Positions 36,127-46,222 are shown, numbered from the stretch's first letter. The stretch is 64,000 bases of DNA from Agrobacterium vitis (GCF_014926405.1 NZ_JACXXJ020000005.1:873001-937000); one strand, 5' to 3'. Numbers and translations: made by a program. The notes: a model not told the origin generated them from the sequence alone.

Positions 36127-37448
36127 GCGTCTTCGGTTCCTCTTTCGGATTGCCCCGTATGAAACCTCTCTCGCATAAGCGCAGCCATGTCGTTTCGGTT
36201 CTCGATATCGGCTCTACCAAAGTGGTCTGCATGATCGGCCGGCTGACGCCGCGCAAGGAAAGCGATGTCCTGCCGGGCCGGACCCATCATGTCGAAGTGA
36301 TCGGCATCGGCCATCAGCGTTCGCGTGGCATGAAATCCGGCGTGATCTCCGATATCGAATCGGTGGAAAGCGTCGTGCGGCTGGCAGTCGATGCCGCCGA
36401 ACGCATGGCGGGCCTGACCGTCGACAGCCTGATCGTCAATGTCTCGGCTGGCCGGATCGGTTCGGACGTCTATACCGCCACCATCGATCTCGGTGGCCAG
36501 GAAGTCGAAAGCGCCGATTTGAAGCGCGTCCTGTCTGCTGCCAGCCACCAGTCGCAACGCCGTGACCGGGTGCTGCTGCATTCACTGGCGACCGGCTTTT
36601 CGCTGGATGGCGAGCGCGGTATTCGCGATCCACTCGGCATGTTTGGTGATACGCTGGGTGTCGACATGCATGTGGTGACGGCGGAACGTCCGGCGCTGAA
36701 AAATCTCGAACTTTGCATCAACCGCGCCCATCTGACGGTCGAGGGCCTGGTGGCGACACCTTACGCCAGCGGCCTTGCTGCTCTGGTGGACGACGAAGTC
36801 GAGCTGGGCTGCGCTGCCATCGACATGGGCGGCGGCACCACGACGATCTCGGTGTTTGCCGAGGGCAAGCTGATCCATACGGATGCTATCGCCATTGGCG
36901 GTCATCATGTCACCACCGATCTGGCGCGTGGTCTTTCGACCCGCATTGAGGATGCGGAGCGGTTGAAGGTCGTGCATGGTTCGGCCTTTGCCAATGGCTC
37001 GGAAGAGCGCGATGTTGTTGCAATTCCGCCAATCGGCGAAGACGATCGCGATTTACCGATCCAAGTTCCACGTTCTTTGCTGACGCGAATCATTCAAGCG
37101 CGTATTGAAGAGACTCTGGAGATGATTCGCGACCGAATCCACGCATCGGGCTTTAGCCCCGTGGTCGGCAAGCGTTTGGTTCTGACCGGTGGCGCAAGCC
37201 AGTTGACCGGTCTTCCGGAAGTTGCGCGGCGGATGCTCGCCCGCAATGTCCGGATTGGCCGCCCGATGGGGGTCTCTGGCCTGCCTGTGGCGGCCAAGGG
37301 ACCGGCTTTCTCCACTGCGGTAGGTCTGATGATCTATCCGCAGGTGGCCGATCAGGAGATCGCCGTGGGGCAGGGAGGCTTGTTCTCCTCTGGCTCCGGC
37401 AACAGCCGCATGATGCGCGTGGGACAATGGTTGAAAGAGAGTTTTTGA
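36123..37448 (+). CDS. ftsA: Cell division protein FtsA
   Basis: The 441-residue actin-like ATPase has the phosphate-1 motif VLDIGSTKVVCMIG (about 26-39), the 1C subdomain (about 105-180) and the second phosphate motif AAIDMGGGTTTISVF. The adenosine-side motif is RLVLTGGASQLTGL, and a C-terminal amphipathic helix (MMRVGQWLKESF) would bind the inner membrane. It anchors FtsZ filaments at the division site. The four-base overlap with ftsQ shows coupling. A 102-base gap precedes ftsZ. Confidence 0.96.
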   Translation: MSVFGSSFGLPRMKPLSHKRSHVVSVLDIGSTKVVCMIGRLTPRKESDVLPGRTHHVEVIGIGHQRSRGMKSGVISDIESVESVVRLAVDAAERMAGLTVDSLIVNVSAGRIGSDVYTATIDLGGQEVESADLKRVLSAASHQSQRRDRVLLHSLATGFSLDGERGIRDPLGMFGDTLGVDMHVVTAERPALKNLELCINRAHLTVEGLVATPYASGLAALVDDEVELGCAAIDMGGGTTTISVFAEGKLIHTDAIAIGGHHVTTDLARGLSTRIEDAERLKVVHGSAFANGSEERDVVAIPPIGEDDRDLPIQVPRSLLTRIIQARIEETLEMIRDRIHASGFSPVVGKRLVLTGGASQLTGLPEVARRMLARNVRIGRPMGVSGLPVAAKGPAFSTAVGLMIYPQVADQEIAVGQGGLFSSGSGNSRMMRVGQWLKESF

Positions 37449-37550
37449 GGACCTGCGCCTTGCGGGTGAAAAATCGATTCGGGGCGCGCGATCAAGAGAC
37501 AAGACATGGCTAGCGTGGCGATGCGGCCAGGGAAAGAAGGAACGGGTAAC

Positions 37551-39368
37551 ATGACCATCAATCTGAACAAGCCGGATATTACCGAACTCAAGCCGCGCAT
37601 CACCGTGTTCGGCGTCGGCGGCGGCGGCGGCAATGCCGTCAATAACATGATCACCGCTGGTCTTCAGGGGGTGGATTTCGTTGTTGCCAACACCGACGCC
37701 CAGGCCCTGACCATGACCAAGGCGGAGCGGATCATCCAGCTCGGCGCCAATGTCACCGAAGGTCTCGGCGCCGGTTCGCAGCCGGAAGTCGGACGCGCTG
37801 CTGCCGAAGAATGCATTGATGAGATCATCGATCACCTGAACGGCACCCACATGTGCTTCGTCACCGCCGGCATGGGCGGCGGCACTGGCACCGGTGCGGC
37901 TCCGGTCGTTGCCCAGGCTGCTCGCAATAAAGGCATCCTGACGGTCGGCGTCGTCACCAAGCCCTTCCATTTCGAAGGCGCGCGCCGCATGCGTCTGGCT
38001 GAAGCCGGTATCGATGCACTGCAGAAGTCGGTCGATACGCTGATCGTTATCCCGAACCAGAACCTGTTCCGCATTGCCAACGACCGGACGACCTTTGCTG
38101 ACGCCTTCGCGATGGCCGACCAGGTTCTCTATTCCGGTGTTGCCTGCATCACCGACCTGATGGTCAAGGAAGGCCTGATCAATCTAGACTTCGCCGACGT
38201 TCGCTCGGTGATGCGTGAGATGGGCCGCGCCATGATGGGTACCGGCGAGGCTTCCGGCCCAGGTCGTGCGCTTCAGGCTGCCGAAGCCGCCATTGCCAAC
38301 CCGCTGCTCGACGAAACCTCGATGAAGGGCGCGCAGGGCCTGCTGATCTCCATCACCGGTGGTCGCGACCTGACGCTGTTCGAAGTCGACGAAGCCGCAA
38401 CCCGTATCCGCGAAGAAGTCGATGCCGACGCCAACATCATCCTTGGCGCCACCTTCGACGAAGCGCTGGAAGGCCTGATCCGCGTGTCGGTTGTTGCCAC
38501 CGGCATCGACCGCGCCGCCAATGCGCTGGAAGCACGCGGCGCTGAAATGCGCACGATCTCTGCCAAGCCAGCGATTCGTCCTTCCGCTGCCTTTACGCCT
38601 GCTCCTGCGGCTCCTGCGCCTCAGCCAGCACCTGTTGCTGCTGCCCCGGCACCAGCTCCGGTTGCCGCAGCTCCGTCGATCTTTGCAACGCGCCCACTTG
38701 ATCCGGTCGCCGAGCAGATCCGCAATGCTGAAGCTGAAATGGAACGCGAACTGGAAATCGCTGTCGCCCGTCAGGCCGCCATGCATGCCCAGCCTGAGGT
38801 GCAGCAGCCTGCCGCTGCTCAGCCTGCTGACGATTTCCGTCCGCAGAGCAAGCTGTTTTCCTCGTTTGCCGCTCCGGAACAGCCGGTTGCCCGTGCACCG
38901 CAACCAGCGCCTGCCATGCAGCCTGCTGCTGCTGCGCCACAGCCAACCTTCCGCCAGGAGCCGGTTGCTCCTGTCATGCGCCAGGAACCTGCCGCGCCGG
39001 TCATGCGCCAGCCAGAACAGTCCCGCATGCCGAAGGTCGAGGATTTCTCACCGGTCGTGCAGGCCGAGCTTGATCACCGCAATCAGCCTGCCGCTCAGCA
39101 GGCGTCCGAGGATCGTGGACCGATGGGGCTGCTGCGCCGCATCACCAACTCGCTCGGCCGTCAGGAAGACAATGTTGCCTCCGATATGACCGCAGCAGCG
39201 CCAGCCGCCGCCTCCCAGCAGCGTCGACCGCTGTCGCCGGAAGCCAGCCTTTATGCACCGCGTCGTGGCAATCTGGACGATCAGGGCCGTCAGGTGCCGC
39301 AGCAGCGTGCGGCCCATGATGACGACCAGCTGGAAATTCCGGCCTTCTTGCGCCGCCAGTCGAACTAA
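37551..39368 (+). CDS. ftsZ: Cell division GTPase FtsZ, long-linker form
   Basis: The 605-residue protein has the tubulin-like GTPase core (about 1-340) with [11 protein letters not shown] at the start, the signature GMGGGTGTG at 107-115 and the NTDAQAL loop. It then has a low-complexity linker of about 230 residues rich in Ala, Pro and Gln, including tandem APVMRQEP units. The C-terminal peptide [10 protein letters not shown] binds FtsA and other partners. It forms the cytokinetic ring. The length matches FtsZ1 of the Agrobacterium group, much longer than the E. coli protein. The start at 37551 has AAGGAA upstream; earlier in-frame Met codons lack this support. Confidence 0.97.
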   Translation: MTINLNKPDITELKPRITVFGVGGGGGNAVNNMITAGLQGVDFVVANTDAQALTMTKAERIIQLGANVTEGLGAGSQPEVGRAAAEECIDEIIDHLNGTHMCFVTAGMGGGTGTGAAPVVAQAARNKGILTVGVVTKPFHFEGARRMRLAEAGIDALQKSVDTLIVIPNQNLFRIANDRTTFADAFAMADQVLYSGVACITDLMVKEGLINLDFADVRSVMREMGRAMMGTGEASGPGRALQAAEAAIANPLLDETSMKGAQGLLISITGGRDLTLFEVDEAATRIREEVDADANIILGATFDEALEGLIRVSVVATGIDRAANALEARGAEMRTISAKPAIRPSAAFTPAPAAPAPQPAPVAAAPAPAPVAAAPSIFATRPLDPVAEQIRNAEAEMERELEIAVARQAAMHAQPEVQQPAAAQPADDFRPQSKLFSSFAAPEQPVARAPQPAPAMQPAAAAPQPTFRQEPVAPVMRQEPAAPVMRQPEQSRMPKVEDFSPVVQAELDHRNQPAAQQASEDRGPMGLLRRITNSLGRQEDNVASDMTAAAPAAASQQRRPLSPEASLYAPRRGNLDDQGRQVPQQRAAHDDDQLEIPAFLRRQSN

Positions 39369-39374
39369 ATTTTG

Positions 39375-39422
39375 CCTTAGGGAAAGTGGAGCCCGGTTTT
39401 CCCGAAAAGACAAACGATACAA
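39375..39422. repeat. Rhizobial mosaic intergenic repeat, copy 2
   Basis: GGGAAAGTGG and CGGTTTTCCC at 39381-39404 form the paired core, and GAAAAGACAAACGATAC follows. The core matches copies at 18181, 40911 and 60318, with different but mutually complementary arms. Confidence 0.65.
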
Positions 39423-39428
39423 AAATCC

Positions 39429-39465
39429 AGTGTCTGGCGGGTTCAATTTGAACCTGCCAGACACT
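39429..39465. repeat. 37-bp dispersed palindrome, copy A
   Basis: AGTGTCTGGCGGGTTC and GAACCTGCCAGACACT flank a five-base loop with one mismatch. Copies B (49102-49138) and C (59781-59817) have the same length and the same GTCTG-GGTTCA / TGAACC-CAGAC frame. All three lie shortly after the end of a rightward gene. Confidence 0.8.
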
Positions 39466-39491
39466 GAGTCTCTCGCCAGAGATGCGTTTTG

Positions 39492-39526
39492 GAAACCCGG
39501 ATCGAACGATCCGGGTTTCTGTTTTT
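39492..39526 (+). terminator. ftsZ terminator
   Basis: A perfect 13-bp stem (GAAACCCGGATCG / CGATCCGGGTTTC) with a two-base loop is followed by TGTTTTT. It is 124 bases past the ftsZ stop and is the strongest intrinsic terminator in the window. Confidence 0.92.
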
Positions 39527-39826
39527 ATAATGGCTGTTTCAGATGCTGATTTCTTGTTGAGACAGTGCTGTTAATCCACAGTTTTCCAAGGTTTTTTCAA
39601 GGATTCGGTTTCGTAACAATCGGAAAGAAACATTGATTTGGATTGTTGCGTTTCCAAACGTATATCCCTGATAACGAAGAGTGCCAGGCAGACCGATGAG
39701 CGGTTGGGTGGCGCTTCAGAAGCGACGAGGCCGGGCGGTTACGCAAGGGCATGGACGGGCAAATGACTAGCCGGTCCAGCCTTAAAGGCCTCGGATCGGA
39801 TTTGAAGACTTGAAAGGTGAATGTGA

Positions 39827-40783
39827 ATGGCAATCGGTTTGTTGAGCTTCCAGACGACTATCGCTCAACCGGTCACCCTGAAGGGGATCGGCGTGCATTC
39901 CGGTCAGCCTGTTACCATGAGCTTTCTGCCTGCCGAAGCCGGAACTGGCATCGTGTTCCACCGCCAGCATGCCAATGGTTCCGTTACCGAGCTGAAGGCT
40001 GTCGCCTCTCAGGTCGGCAATACCGATCTCAGCACCGTTCTGGGCTCTTCGCCAACCCATTGGGTCGCCACCGTCGAGCATGTGATGGCGGCCATCTATT
40101 CGCTCGGTCTCGACAATCTGGTGGTTGAGGTCGATGGACCGGAAACCCCCGTCATGGATGGTAGTTCCGCCGTCTATATCGATGCCATCGAGCAGGCTGG
40201 CATTGTCAGCCTCGGTGTCAAGCGCCGCTATATCAGAGTGATGAAGCCGGTTCGGGTCGATAATGGCGCGTCCTGGGCTGAGTTTCGCCCCTATGAAGGG
40301 ACGCGCTTTGAAGTGGAAATCGATTTCGATTGCCCGCTGATTGGCCGGCAGTCCTGGCAGGGCGACCTGACACCGCAGAGCTTCAAGCAGGAATTGTCGC
40401 GCGCCCGTACCTTCGGTTTCATGCGCGATGTGGAGCGCCTGTGGGCCGCTGGCCTGGCGCTTGGGTCTTCGCTTGAAAATTCCGTGGTGATTTCCGATGA
40501 CGACAAGGTCGTCAATATCGAAGGTCTTCGCTATCCCGACGAATTCGCCCGTCACAAAACGCTGGATGCCGTTGGTGATCTGGCTCTGGCCGGTGCGCAG
40601 TTCATCGGCTGTTACCGCTCCTATCGCGGCGGTCACAAGATGAATTCTATGGCGTTGAAAGCGCTGCTGTCGGATGCTTCGGCCTATGAAGTGGTGGAAG
40701 CGCCCGGCGCACGCAGTGGCAAGGCAAGGGTCCGGGAATTCGTGGCAGTCAATGCACCGGGTTTCGCGCCCTGGACGGCTTGA
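39827..40783 (+). CDS. lpxC: UDP-3-O-acyl-N-acetylglucosamine deacetylase
   Basis: The 318-residue zinc enzyme carries out the committed step of lipid A synthesis. Zinc-binding histidines are visible in VATVEHVMAAIY (about 80-90) and HKTLDAVGDLALAG (about 237-250), the latter also with the catalytic Asp. The substrate loop ETPVMDGSSA and ARTFGFMRDVE are also present, and a further conserved His is in RGGHKMNSMALK. AGGTGA lies six bases before the ATG. It sits after ftsZ as in many proteobacteria, but a terminator and about 300 bases separate the two, so it has its own promoter. Confidence 0.97.
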   Translation: MAIGLLSFQTTIAQPVTLKGIGVHSGQPVTMSFLPAEAGTGIVFHRQHANGSVTELKAVASQVGNTDLSTVLGSSPTHWVATVEHVMAAIYSLGLDNLVVEVDGPETPVMDGSSAVYIDAIEQAGIVSLGVKRRYIRVMKPVRVDNGASWAEFRPYEGTRFEVEIDFDCPLIGRQSWQGDLTPQSFKQELSRARTFGFMRDVERLWAAGLALGSSLENSVVISDDDKVVNIEGLRYPDEFARHKTLDAVGDLALAGAQFIGCYRSYRGGHKMNSMALKALLSDASAYEVVEAPGARSGKARVREFVAVNAPGFAPWTA

Positions 40784-40848
40784 CGATTCGCTGCATCATG
40801 TCGCTCGGATTTGGGCTTGGCGAAGTGGTCCATAGAATCAGTTGAATT

Positions 40849-40874
40849 AAAACGGCGCCGGTAGGCGCCGTTTT
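40849..40874 (+). terminator. lpxC terminator
   Basis: AAAACGGCGCC and GGCGCCGTTTT pair perfectly around a four-base loop, 66 bases past the lpxC stop. The flanking A-run and T-run allow action in both directions. Confidence 0.88.
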
Positions 40875-40910
40875 CGTGCGTTCGGTTTCGGGCATTTCAC
40901 CTGATGCTAC

Positions 40911-40958
40911 AGCATCGGAGCGAAAGTTAAGAACCGGTTTTCGGATAAATCCGATACG
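40911..40958. repeat. Rhizobial mosaic intergenic repeat, copy 3
   Basis: The outer arms GCATCGGA and TCCGATACG surround CGAAAGTTAAGAACCGGTTTTCG. The core matches the other copies, while the arms have changed on both sides so that pairing holds. Confidence 0.7.
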
Positions 40959-41161
40959 AAAGCAAAAAGCTTACGCATCGTGCTGATTCCGGGTTTCTGC
41001 TCGATGCTTATTGTCCAAAATAAAACAGCAGATTGTGGCGTTACGCCATAAAAATGCGTTAAAACATCACCATTGCGTTGCCCTATCGTTATCTTTATGG
41101 CTAAAACGCCTAGCGGAAGCGATGGCTTTCTAGAAGCACCGCTGCAATCGGGATCTGTCGT

Positions 41162-42031
41162 ATGAGTGAAGTGAAGTCTTCCATGATCAACAAATCAGCG
41201 CGGATGCTTGCCGTTTGCCTGTCTATCGCCGGCGTTGCGCCGCTGCTCAGCGCCTGCAATACCGACAAGGATATCGATATTACCAAGCTCGGCGCTGAGA
41301 CCGATCCGCCGGAGACGCTCTATAATCAGGGTCTGGCCAATATCAAGGCGGGCAATCTTGCTGAAGCGTCGCGTAAGTTCGACGCCGTCGACAAGCAGAA
41401 CCCGTTCTCAGACTGGTCGCAGAAGGCGCTTGTCATGAGCACCTTCGTCAAATACCGCCAGGGCAAATATACCGAGGCCATCTCGACCGGCACGCGCTAC
41501 ATGACGCTGTATCCGTCGACCAAGGATTCGGCCTATGTGCAATATCTGATCGGCCTGTCCAACTGGCGCCAGATCCCCAACGTCACCCAGGACCAGAAAT
41601 TCTCGTCCAGAACGCTTGAGGCGATGGACAAGGTGGTCAAGAATTACCCGACGTCTGAATATGTGTCCGACGCTCAGGAAAAGATGCGCTTTGCCCGCGA
41701 CCAGCTGGCCGGCAAGGAAATGCAGATCGGCCGCTATTATCTGGAGCGCAAGGAATACCTGGCCTCGATCCAGCGGTTCCGCAATGTGGTTGAGCAATAT
41801 CCGACGACCAACCAGATCGAGGAAGCGCTGTCGCGTCTCGTGGAAGCCTATTATGCCATGGGTGTGGTGCAGGAAGCGCAGACGGCCGCGGCCGTGCTTG
41901 GTCACAACTATCCTGACAGCAAATGGTACAAGGATAGTTTCGAACTGCTGAAAACCGGTGGTCTTGAGCCGCGGGAAGCCCAGGAGAGCTGGATTTCCAG
42001 AGCCGGCAAGAAGATTCTGGGCTCATCCTGA
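41162..42031 (+). CDS. bamD: Outer membrane assembly lipoprotein BamD (ComL)
   Basis: The 289-residue lipoprotein has a signal with lipobox LLSAC, Cys32 being the likely lipidated residue. TPR-like helical repeats follow (about 48-270, with [27 protein letters not shown] first repeat), as in BamD of the outer membrane beta-barrel assembly machine. The start at 41162 gives a somewhat long signal; an in-frame ATG at 41183 is an alternative. It precedes recN by 46 bases, the order found in other rhizobia. Confidence 0.94.
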   Translation: MSEVKSSMINKSARMLAVCLSIAGVAPLLSACNTDKDIDITKLGAETDPPETLYNQGLANIKAGNLAEASRKFDAVDKQNPFSDWSQKALVMSTFVKYRQGKYTEAISTGTRYMTLYPSTKDSAYVQYLIGLSNWRQIPNVTQDQKFSSRTLEAMDKVVKNYPTSEYVSDAQEKMRFARDQLAGKEMQIGRYYLERKEYLASIQRFRNVVEQYPTTNQIEEALSRLVEAYYAMGVVQEAQTAAAVLGHNYPDSKWYKDSFELLKTGGLEPREAQESWISRAGKKILGSS

Positions 42032-42077
42032 TTTTCCAGACGGTTTAGCCGTCGCCTTCGGAGAGATGTGAACACTC

Positions 42078-43751
42078 ATGCTCGTCCAGCTTTCGATCCG
42101 CGACATCGTCTTGATCGAGCGGCTCGACCTTGACTTTTCGGCCGGTCTGTCTGTGCTGACCGGCGAAACGGGGGCGGGGAAATCCATTCTGCTCGACAGT
42201 CTGTCGCTGGCCCTTGGTGGGCGCGGCGATGGCTCCCTTGTGCGTCATGGCGAAGACAAGGGGCAGGTGACAGCGGTGTTCGATGTCGCCATCAGCCATC
42301 CTGCCCGCATCATGCTGCGCGAAAACGGCATCGATGACGATGGCGATCTGATTTTCCGCCGGGTGCAATCCGCCGATGGCCGCACCCGTGCCTATGTCAA
42401 CGACCAGCCGATCAGTGTGCAGCTGATGCGCCAGGCCGGGCAATATCTGGTCGAAATCCATGGACAGCATGATGACCGGGCGCTGGTGGATACCGCCGCC
42501 CACCGCCTGCTGCTGGACGCCTTTGCGGGGCTGACCGAAGAAGCGCAGGCGCTGGGCGAAAGCTATCGCCTTTGGCGTGAGGCCGAGCGCGCCTTCAAAA
42601 TCCACAAGGCCAAGGTCGAGGCTGCAGCCCGCGAGGCGGATTACCTGCGCGCCTCGGTCGAGGAGTTGGAAGGCCTGAGCCCACAGGATGGCGAGGAAGA
42701 GGATCTGGCTGAGCGCCGCTCCCGGATGCAGAAATCCGAGCGGATCGCTGGCGATATCGCCGAAGCCAGTGAATTCCTGAATGGCAATGCTTCGCCCGTG
42801 CCGATGATCGCCTCGCTGATGCGCCGCCTGGAGCGCAAGAGCGGCGAAGCCCCCGGTCTGCTGGAGGACACAGTCAGCCTGCTAGGCACGGCATTGGACA
42901 CCTTGTCGAGCGCCCAGATGGAGGTCGAATCGGCGCTGCGCCGCACCGAGTTCGATCCACGCGAGCTGGAGCGCGTCGAGGAACGGCTGTTTGCGCTGCG
43001 GGCCGCAGGCCGCAAATATTCTGTCGCTGTAGCAGACCTTCCGGCCCTTGCCGAAAAGATGATCACCGATCTGGCCGATCTCGATGCCGGTGAGGAAAAA
43101 CTCGGCGCGTTGGAAAAGGCTGTGGCCGAAACCAAGGCTGTGTATTTCGCCAGTGCGCAATCCCTGTCGCAGAAGCGCCAGAATGCAGCCTCTTCGCTGG
43201 CTGAAGCCGTTATGGAGGAATTACCGGCGCTGAAACTGGAGCGCGCCCGTTTCATGGTCGAGGTGACAGCGGATGCTGATAATGCCACCGCTGATGGCAT
43301 CGATCTGGTCGAATTCCACGTGCAGACCAATCCCGGCACACGGCCCGGCCCGATCATGAAAGTCGCCTCTGGTGGCGAGCTGTCGCGGTTTCTGCTGGCG
43401 CTGAAAGTGGCGCTGGCCGATCGCGGCTCCGCCCCGACACTTGTGTTCGACGAAATCGATACCGGCGTCGGCGGGGCTGTGGCCGATGCCATTGGCCAGC
43501 GGCTGAAACGGCTGTCGGAGCGTGTCCAGGTCCTGTCGGTGACCCATGCCCCACAGGTGGCCGCCCGCGCTGCCACGCATCTGCTGATCTCCAAGGGACC
43601 GGCCAGCGGCAACGCAGAAAAGATCGCCACCCAAGTGGCGATGATCGGCCCCGACCACCGCCGCGAGGAAATCGCCCGGATGCTGGCAGGCGCTTCGGTG
43701 ACGGATGAGGCAAGAGCAGCGGCGGCCAAGCTTCTGGCCGGAGACCATTGA
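42078..43751 (+). CDS. recN: DNA repair ATPase RecN
   Basis: The 557-residue SMC-like protein starts MLVQLSIRDIVLIERLDLDF. It has Walker A GETGAGKS (about 29-36), the QLVEIHGQHDDRAL-like segment, a central coiled coil (about 150-360), the ABC signature VASGGELSRFLLALK and Walker B LVFDEIDTGVGG. It holds DNA ends together in recombinational repair of double-strand breaks. Downstream, a cardiolipin synthase gene separates it from ligA. Confidence 0.96.
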   Translation: MLVQLSIRDIVLIERLDLDFSAGLSVLTGETGAGKSILLDSLSLALGGRGDGSLVRHGEDKGQVTAVFDVAISHPARIMLRENGIDDDGDLIFRRVQSADGRTRAYVNDQPISVQLMRQAGQYLVEIHGQHDDRALVDTAAHRLLLDAFAGLTEEAQALGESYRLWREAERAFKIHKAKVEAAAREADYLRASVEELEGLSPQDGEEEDLAERRSRMQKSERIAGDIAEASEFLNGNASPVPMIASLMRRLERKSGEAPGLLEDTVSLLGTALDTLSSAQMEVESALRRTEFDPRELERVEERLFALRAAGRKYSVAVADLPALAEKMITDLADLDAGEEKLGALEKAVAETKAVYFASAQSLSQKRQNAASSLAEAVMEELPALKLERARFMVEVTADADNATADGIDLVEFHVQTNPGTRPGPIMKVASGGELSRFLLALKVALADRGSAPTLVFDEIDTGVGGAVADAIGQRLKRLSERVQVLSVTHAPQVAARAATHLLISKGPASGNAEKIATQVAMIGPDHRREEIARMLAGASVTDEARAAAAKLLAGDH

Positions 43752-43901
43752 CGCTGACGGATTGCCGATCGATCTTGTGATCCTGTCGTTAGGCCGAGGT
43801 GTAGGGGAGGAACAAATCCTCACGTCAGACGTTTGCGCCAATCTTCGTTTTGCCGCATGCTGCGCGTCCGCGCGGCTTTATCCTCTTCATACTGGTAAGT
43901 G

Positions 43902-45350
43902 ATGCTCGACCTTATTTCCCATTATTGGCCGCATCTTCTTGCCGTGATTTCCACTGTAATGGGGACGGTGGCTGCCGTGCATGCGGCGATGACCAAGCGT
44001 GATGTGCGTTCGGCGCTGTCCTGGGTCGGGGTTATCATCCTGTCGCCGATTATCGGTACGCTGATCTATGCGCTGGCGGGGATCAACCGTGTGCGCCGCG
44101 CCTCCTATATGGCGCGCCGGGCATTGCGCCGTAGCCAGATGGACGGCATTCTCGCCCATTATGCCGTGCCGGAAGGCGAGGTGAAGGCAAAATTCGGCGG
44201 GCGCTTGGAAGCGCTGCGGCATCTGGGCGAGCGTGTCACCCGCCATCCGCTGACATCCGGCAATCGCCTGACACCGCTTGCCAGCGGCGATGAGGCCTAT
44301 GACGCCATGTGCGCGGCCATAGATGCTGCGCAGCATAGTATCCTGTTAGAAACCTATATTTTCGACAGGGACAGCGTTGGCCTGCGCATTGCCGATTGCC
44401 TGATTGCGGCGCGCAAGCGGGGCGTTGAAGTGCGGGTGCTGATTGATGCGGTGGGCGCACGCTATAGTGTGCCGAGCATTGTCGGCTATCTCGCCGATGG
44501 CGACATCACGGTCGCGTCCTTCAACGGCAAGGTCATTGTCGGCTTGAGACTGCCCTATGCCAATTTGCGCACCCATCGCAAGATCCTGGTGGTGGATGGC
44601 GCAGTCGGCTTTTTCGGCGGCATGAATATCCGCGAGGCCTTTGTGGGTCCGAATGCGGCCCGCGACACGCATTTTCACGTCACCGGGCCTGTCGTGGCCG
44701 AACTGTTTTCGGTGGCTGCCGACGACTGGCATTTCGAGACCGACGAGGCCCTGAACGGCGAAGCCTGGCAATTGCATCTTGCTGCCGGTGAGGCCGGCGA
44801 GACGCCTTACGCCCGCGCCGTGGTATCCGGTCCGGATGCGCATCTGGAAAGCAATCACCGGGTGCTCACAGGAGCATTTTCCGTCGCCGAGCGCTCCATC
44901 CGCATCCTGTCGCCTTATTTCCTGCCGGACAATATTTTTCTGTCGGCACTGGCGACGGCGGCCCGGCGCGGGGTGGCGGTGGAAATCATTGTACCCTCGA
45001 AAAACAATCTGGCTGTCGTCAGCCATGCGATGACCGCGCAATTCGAACAGATCATTCGCGATGGCTGCCGGATTTTTCGCTCAACCGGGCCGTTCGATCA
45101 TTCGAAACTGCTTGTCATCGATGATAAATGGGCCTTTGTCGGTTCATCCAATCTCGACGCCCGGTCGCTCAGGCTGAATTTCGAAATCGACCTGGAAGTC
45201 TATGATGATGATTTCGCCGCCTTCGTGGCGCGACGCATGGATGAAAGCCGGGAAGGGGCCGAGGAAGTGACGCTGGAAAGCTTGCATGCCCGCCCGTTCC
45301 TGTTGAAACTGATGCAAAGAGTGCTTTGGCTGGGCTCTCTGGCTTTGTAA
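43902..45350 (+). CDS. cls: Cardiolipin synthase, phospholipase D family
   Basis: The 482-residue protein has two N-terminal membrane spans (about 8-28 and 40-60) and two phospholipase D HKD motifs: HRKILVVDG (about 227) and HSKLLVIDD (about 405), each followed by GGMN/GSSN-type glycine-rich turns. It condenses two phosphatidylglycerols into cardiolipin at the inner membrane. The ATG at 43902 was chosen over an adjacent GTG at 43899. The next gene is an EEP-family hydrolase 44 bases on. A similar pair (clsB/ybhP) is known in E. coli. Confidence 0.92.
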   Translation: MLDLISHYWPHLLAVISTVMGTVAAVHAAMTKRDVRSALSWVGVIILSPIIGTLIYALAGINRVRRASYMARRALRRSQMDGILAHYAVPEGEVKAKFGGRLEALRHLGERVTRHPLTSGNRLTPLASGDEAYDAMCAAIDAAQHSILLETYIFDRDSVGLRIADCLIAARKRGVEVRVLIDAVGARYSVPSIVGYLADGDITVASFNGKVIVGLRLPYANLRTHRKILVVDGAVGFFGGMNIREAFVGPNAARDTHFHVTGPVVAELFSVAADDWHFETDEALNGEAWQLHLAAGEAGETPYARAVVSGPDAHLESNHRVLTGAFSVAERSIRILSPYFLPDNIFLSALATAARRGVAVEIIVPSKNNLAVVSHAMTAQFEQIIRDGCRIFRSTGPFDHSKLLVIDDKWAFVGSSNLDARSLRLNFEIDLEVYDDDFAAFVARRMDESREGAEEVTLESLHARPFLLKLMQRVLWLGSLAL

Positions 45351-45394
45351 TGCGGGTGGACATTGGCGTTCCGCCTCCTATTTTTTGAGTGAGC

Positions 45395-46222
45395 ATGAAA
45401 AAGCAAACCCATACTCTGCGTGCGCAAATGCTGACATCTCTGCGCAATCGCCGCAGCCGTCCTACCTCGCCCATCAATGGGGAGCGGCCCGCTGGCTCGC
45501 CGGGGCTGCTTGTCGCCTCCTATAATGTCCATAAATGTGTGGGCGTCGATGGCCGGTTCGATCCGGAACGGGTGCTGCATGTGATCCGCGAGATCGGCCC
45601 TGACGTGATCGCCCTTCAGGAGGCCGATCAGCGGTTTGGCGACCGTATCGGGCTGCTTGATCTCGCCCGCTTGCAGGGTGAGGCTGGCCTGACCCGTATG
45701 CCAGTGGCGGGCCTGCCGAAAAGCCATGGCTGGCGCGGCAATGTACTGCTGTTTCGCGAAGGCGTGGTGCGTAATGTCCATCCTTTCGTGCTGCCGGGGC
45801 TGGAGCCACGCGGCGCGGTGGTGGCGGAAATCGATCTCGATGGCGGGCGTGAACTCAGGATCATTGCTGCCCATCTCGGCCTGTTGCGCTGGGCGCGGCG
45901 TCAGCAGGCGGATTTCATCCTGAAGCTGATGCGCGAGCGGGCCGATTGCCCGACCGTGCTGATGGGGGATTTCAACGAGTGGCGTGTCGGGCCAGGCTCG
46001 GCGCTCACCCGTTTTGAGTCGCTGTTCGGCCCGCTGCCACCGCCTGTTCCCAGCTTTCCGGCCCGGCTGCCGGTTCTCGCACTGGACCGGATTATGACCA
46101 ACCGCCCCGGCCTGATTGCTGACATGCAGGTGCATGACAGTCCGCTGGCGCGGCTTGCCTCCGACCATCTGCCGCTGAAAGCGTGGATCGATCTGGACAA
46201 GACGGTAGAAGCTGTCGGATGA
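45395..46222 (+). CDS. Endonuclease/exonuclease/phosphatase family protein
   Basis: The 275-residue protein has the EEP fold motifs: LVASYNVHKCVG (Asn of the first strand), PDVIALQEAD with the metal-binding Glu, IIAAHLGL, LMGDFNEWR (catalytic Asp/Asn), and the closing SDHLPLKAWID with the catalytic His. It may be a phosphodiesterase acting on a lipid head group or nucleic acid. The link with the preceding cardiolipin synthase gene parallels YbhP next to ClsB in E. coli and favours a lipid role. The ATG at 45395 was chosen over a GTG two codons earlier. Confidence 0.83.
   Translation: MKKQTHTLRAQMLTSLRNRRSRPTSPINGERPAGSPGLLVASYNVHKCVGVDGRFDPERVLHVIREIGPDVIALQEADQRFGDRIGLLDLARLQGEAGLTRMPVAGLPKSHGWRGNVLLFREGVVRNVHPFVLPGLEPRGAVVAEIDLDGGRELRIIAAHLGLLRWARRQQADFILKLMRERADCPTVLMGDFNEWRVGPGSALTRFESLFGPLPPPVPSFPARLPVLALDRIMTNRPGLIADMQVHDSPLARLASDHLPLKAWIDLDKTVEAVG

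Larger units (their letters stand above)
39369..39826. other. ftsZ-lpxC intergenic region
   Basis: This 458-base gap contains, in order, a mosaic repeat (39375-39422), a 37-bp palindrome (39429-39465), a strong terminator (39492-39526) and about 300 bases of upstream region for lpxC. I see no gene. Its density of repeated elements is the highest in the window. Confidence 0.75.
40784..41161 (+). other. lpxC-bamD intergenic region
   Basis: This 378-base gap holds the lpxC terminator (40849-40874), a mosaic repeat (40911-40958) and about 200 bases of upstream region for bamD. No gene is seen. Confidence 0.7.
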
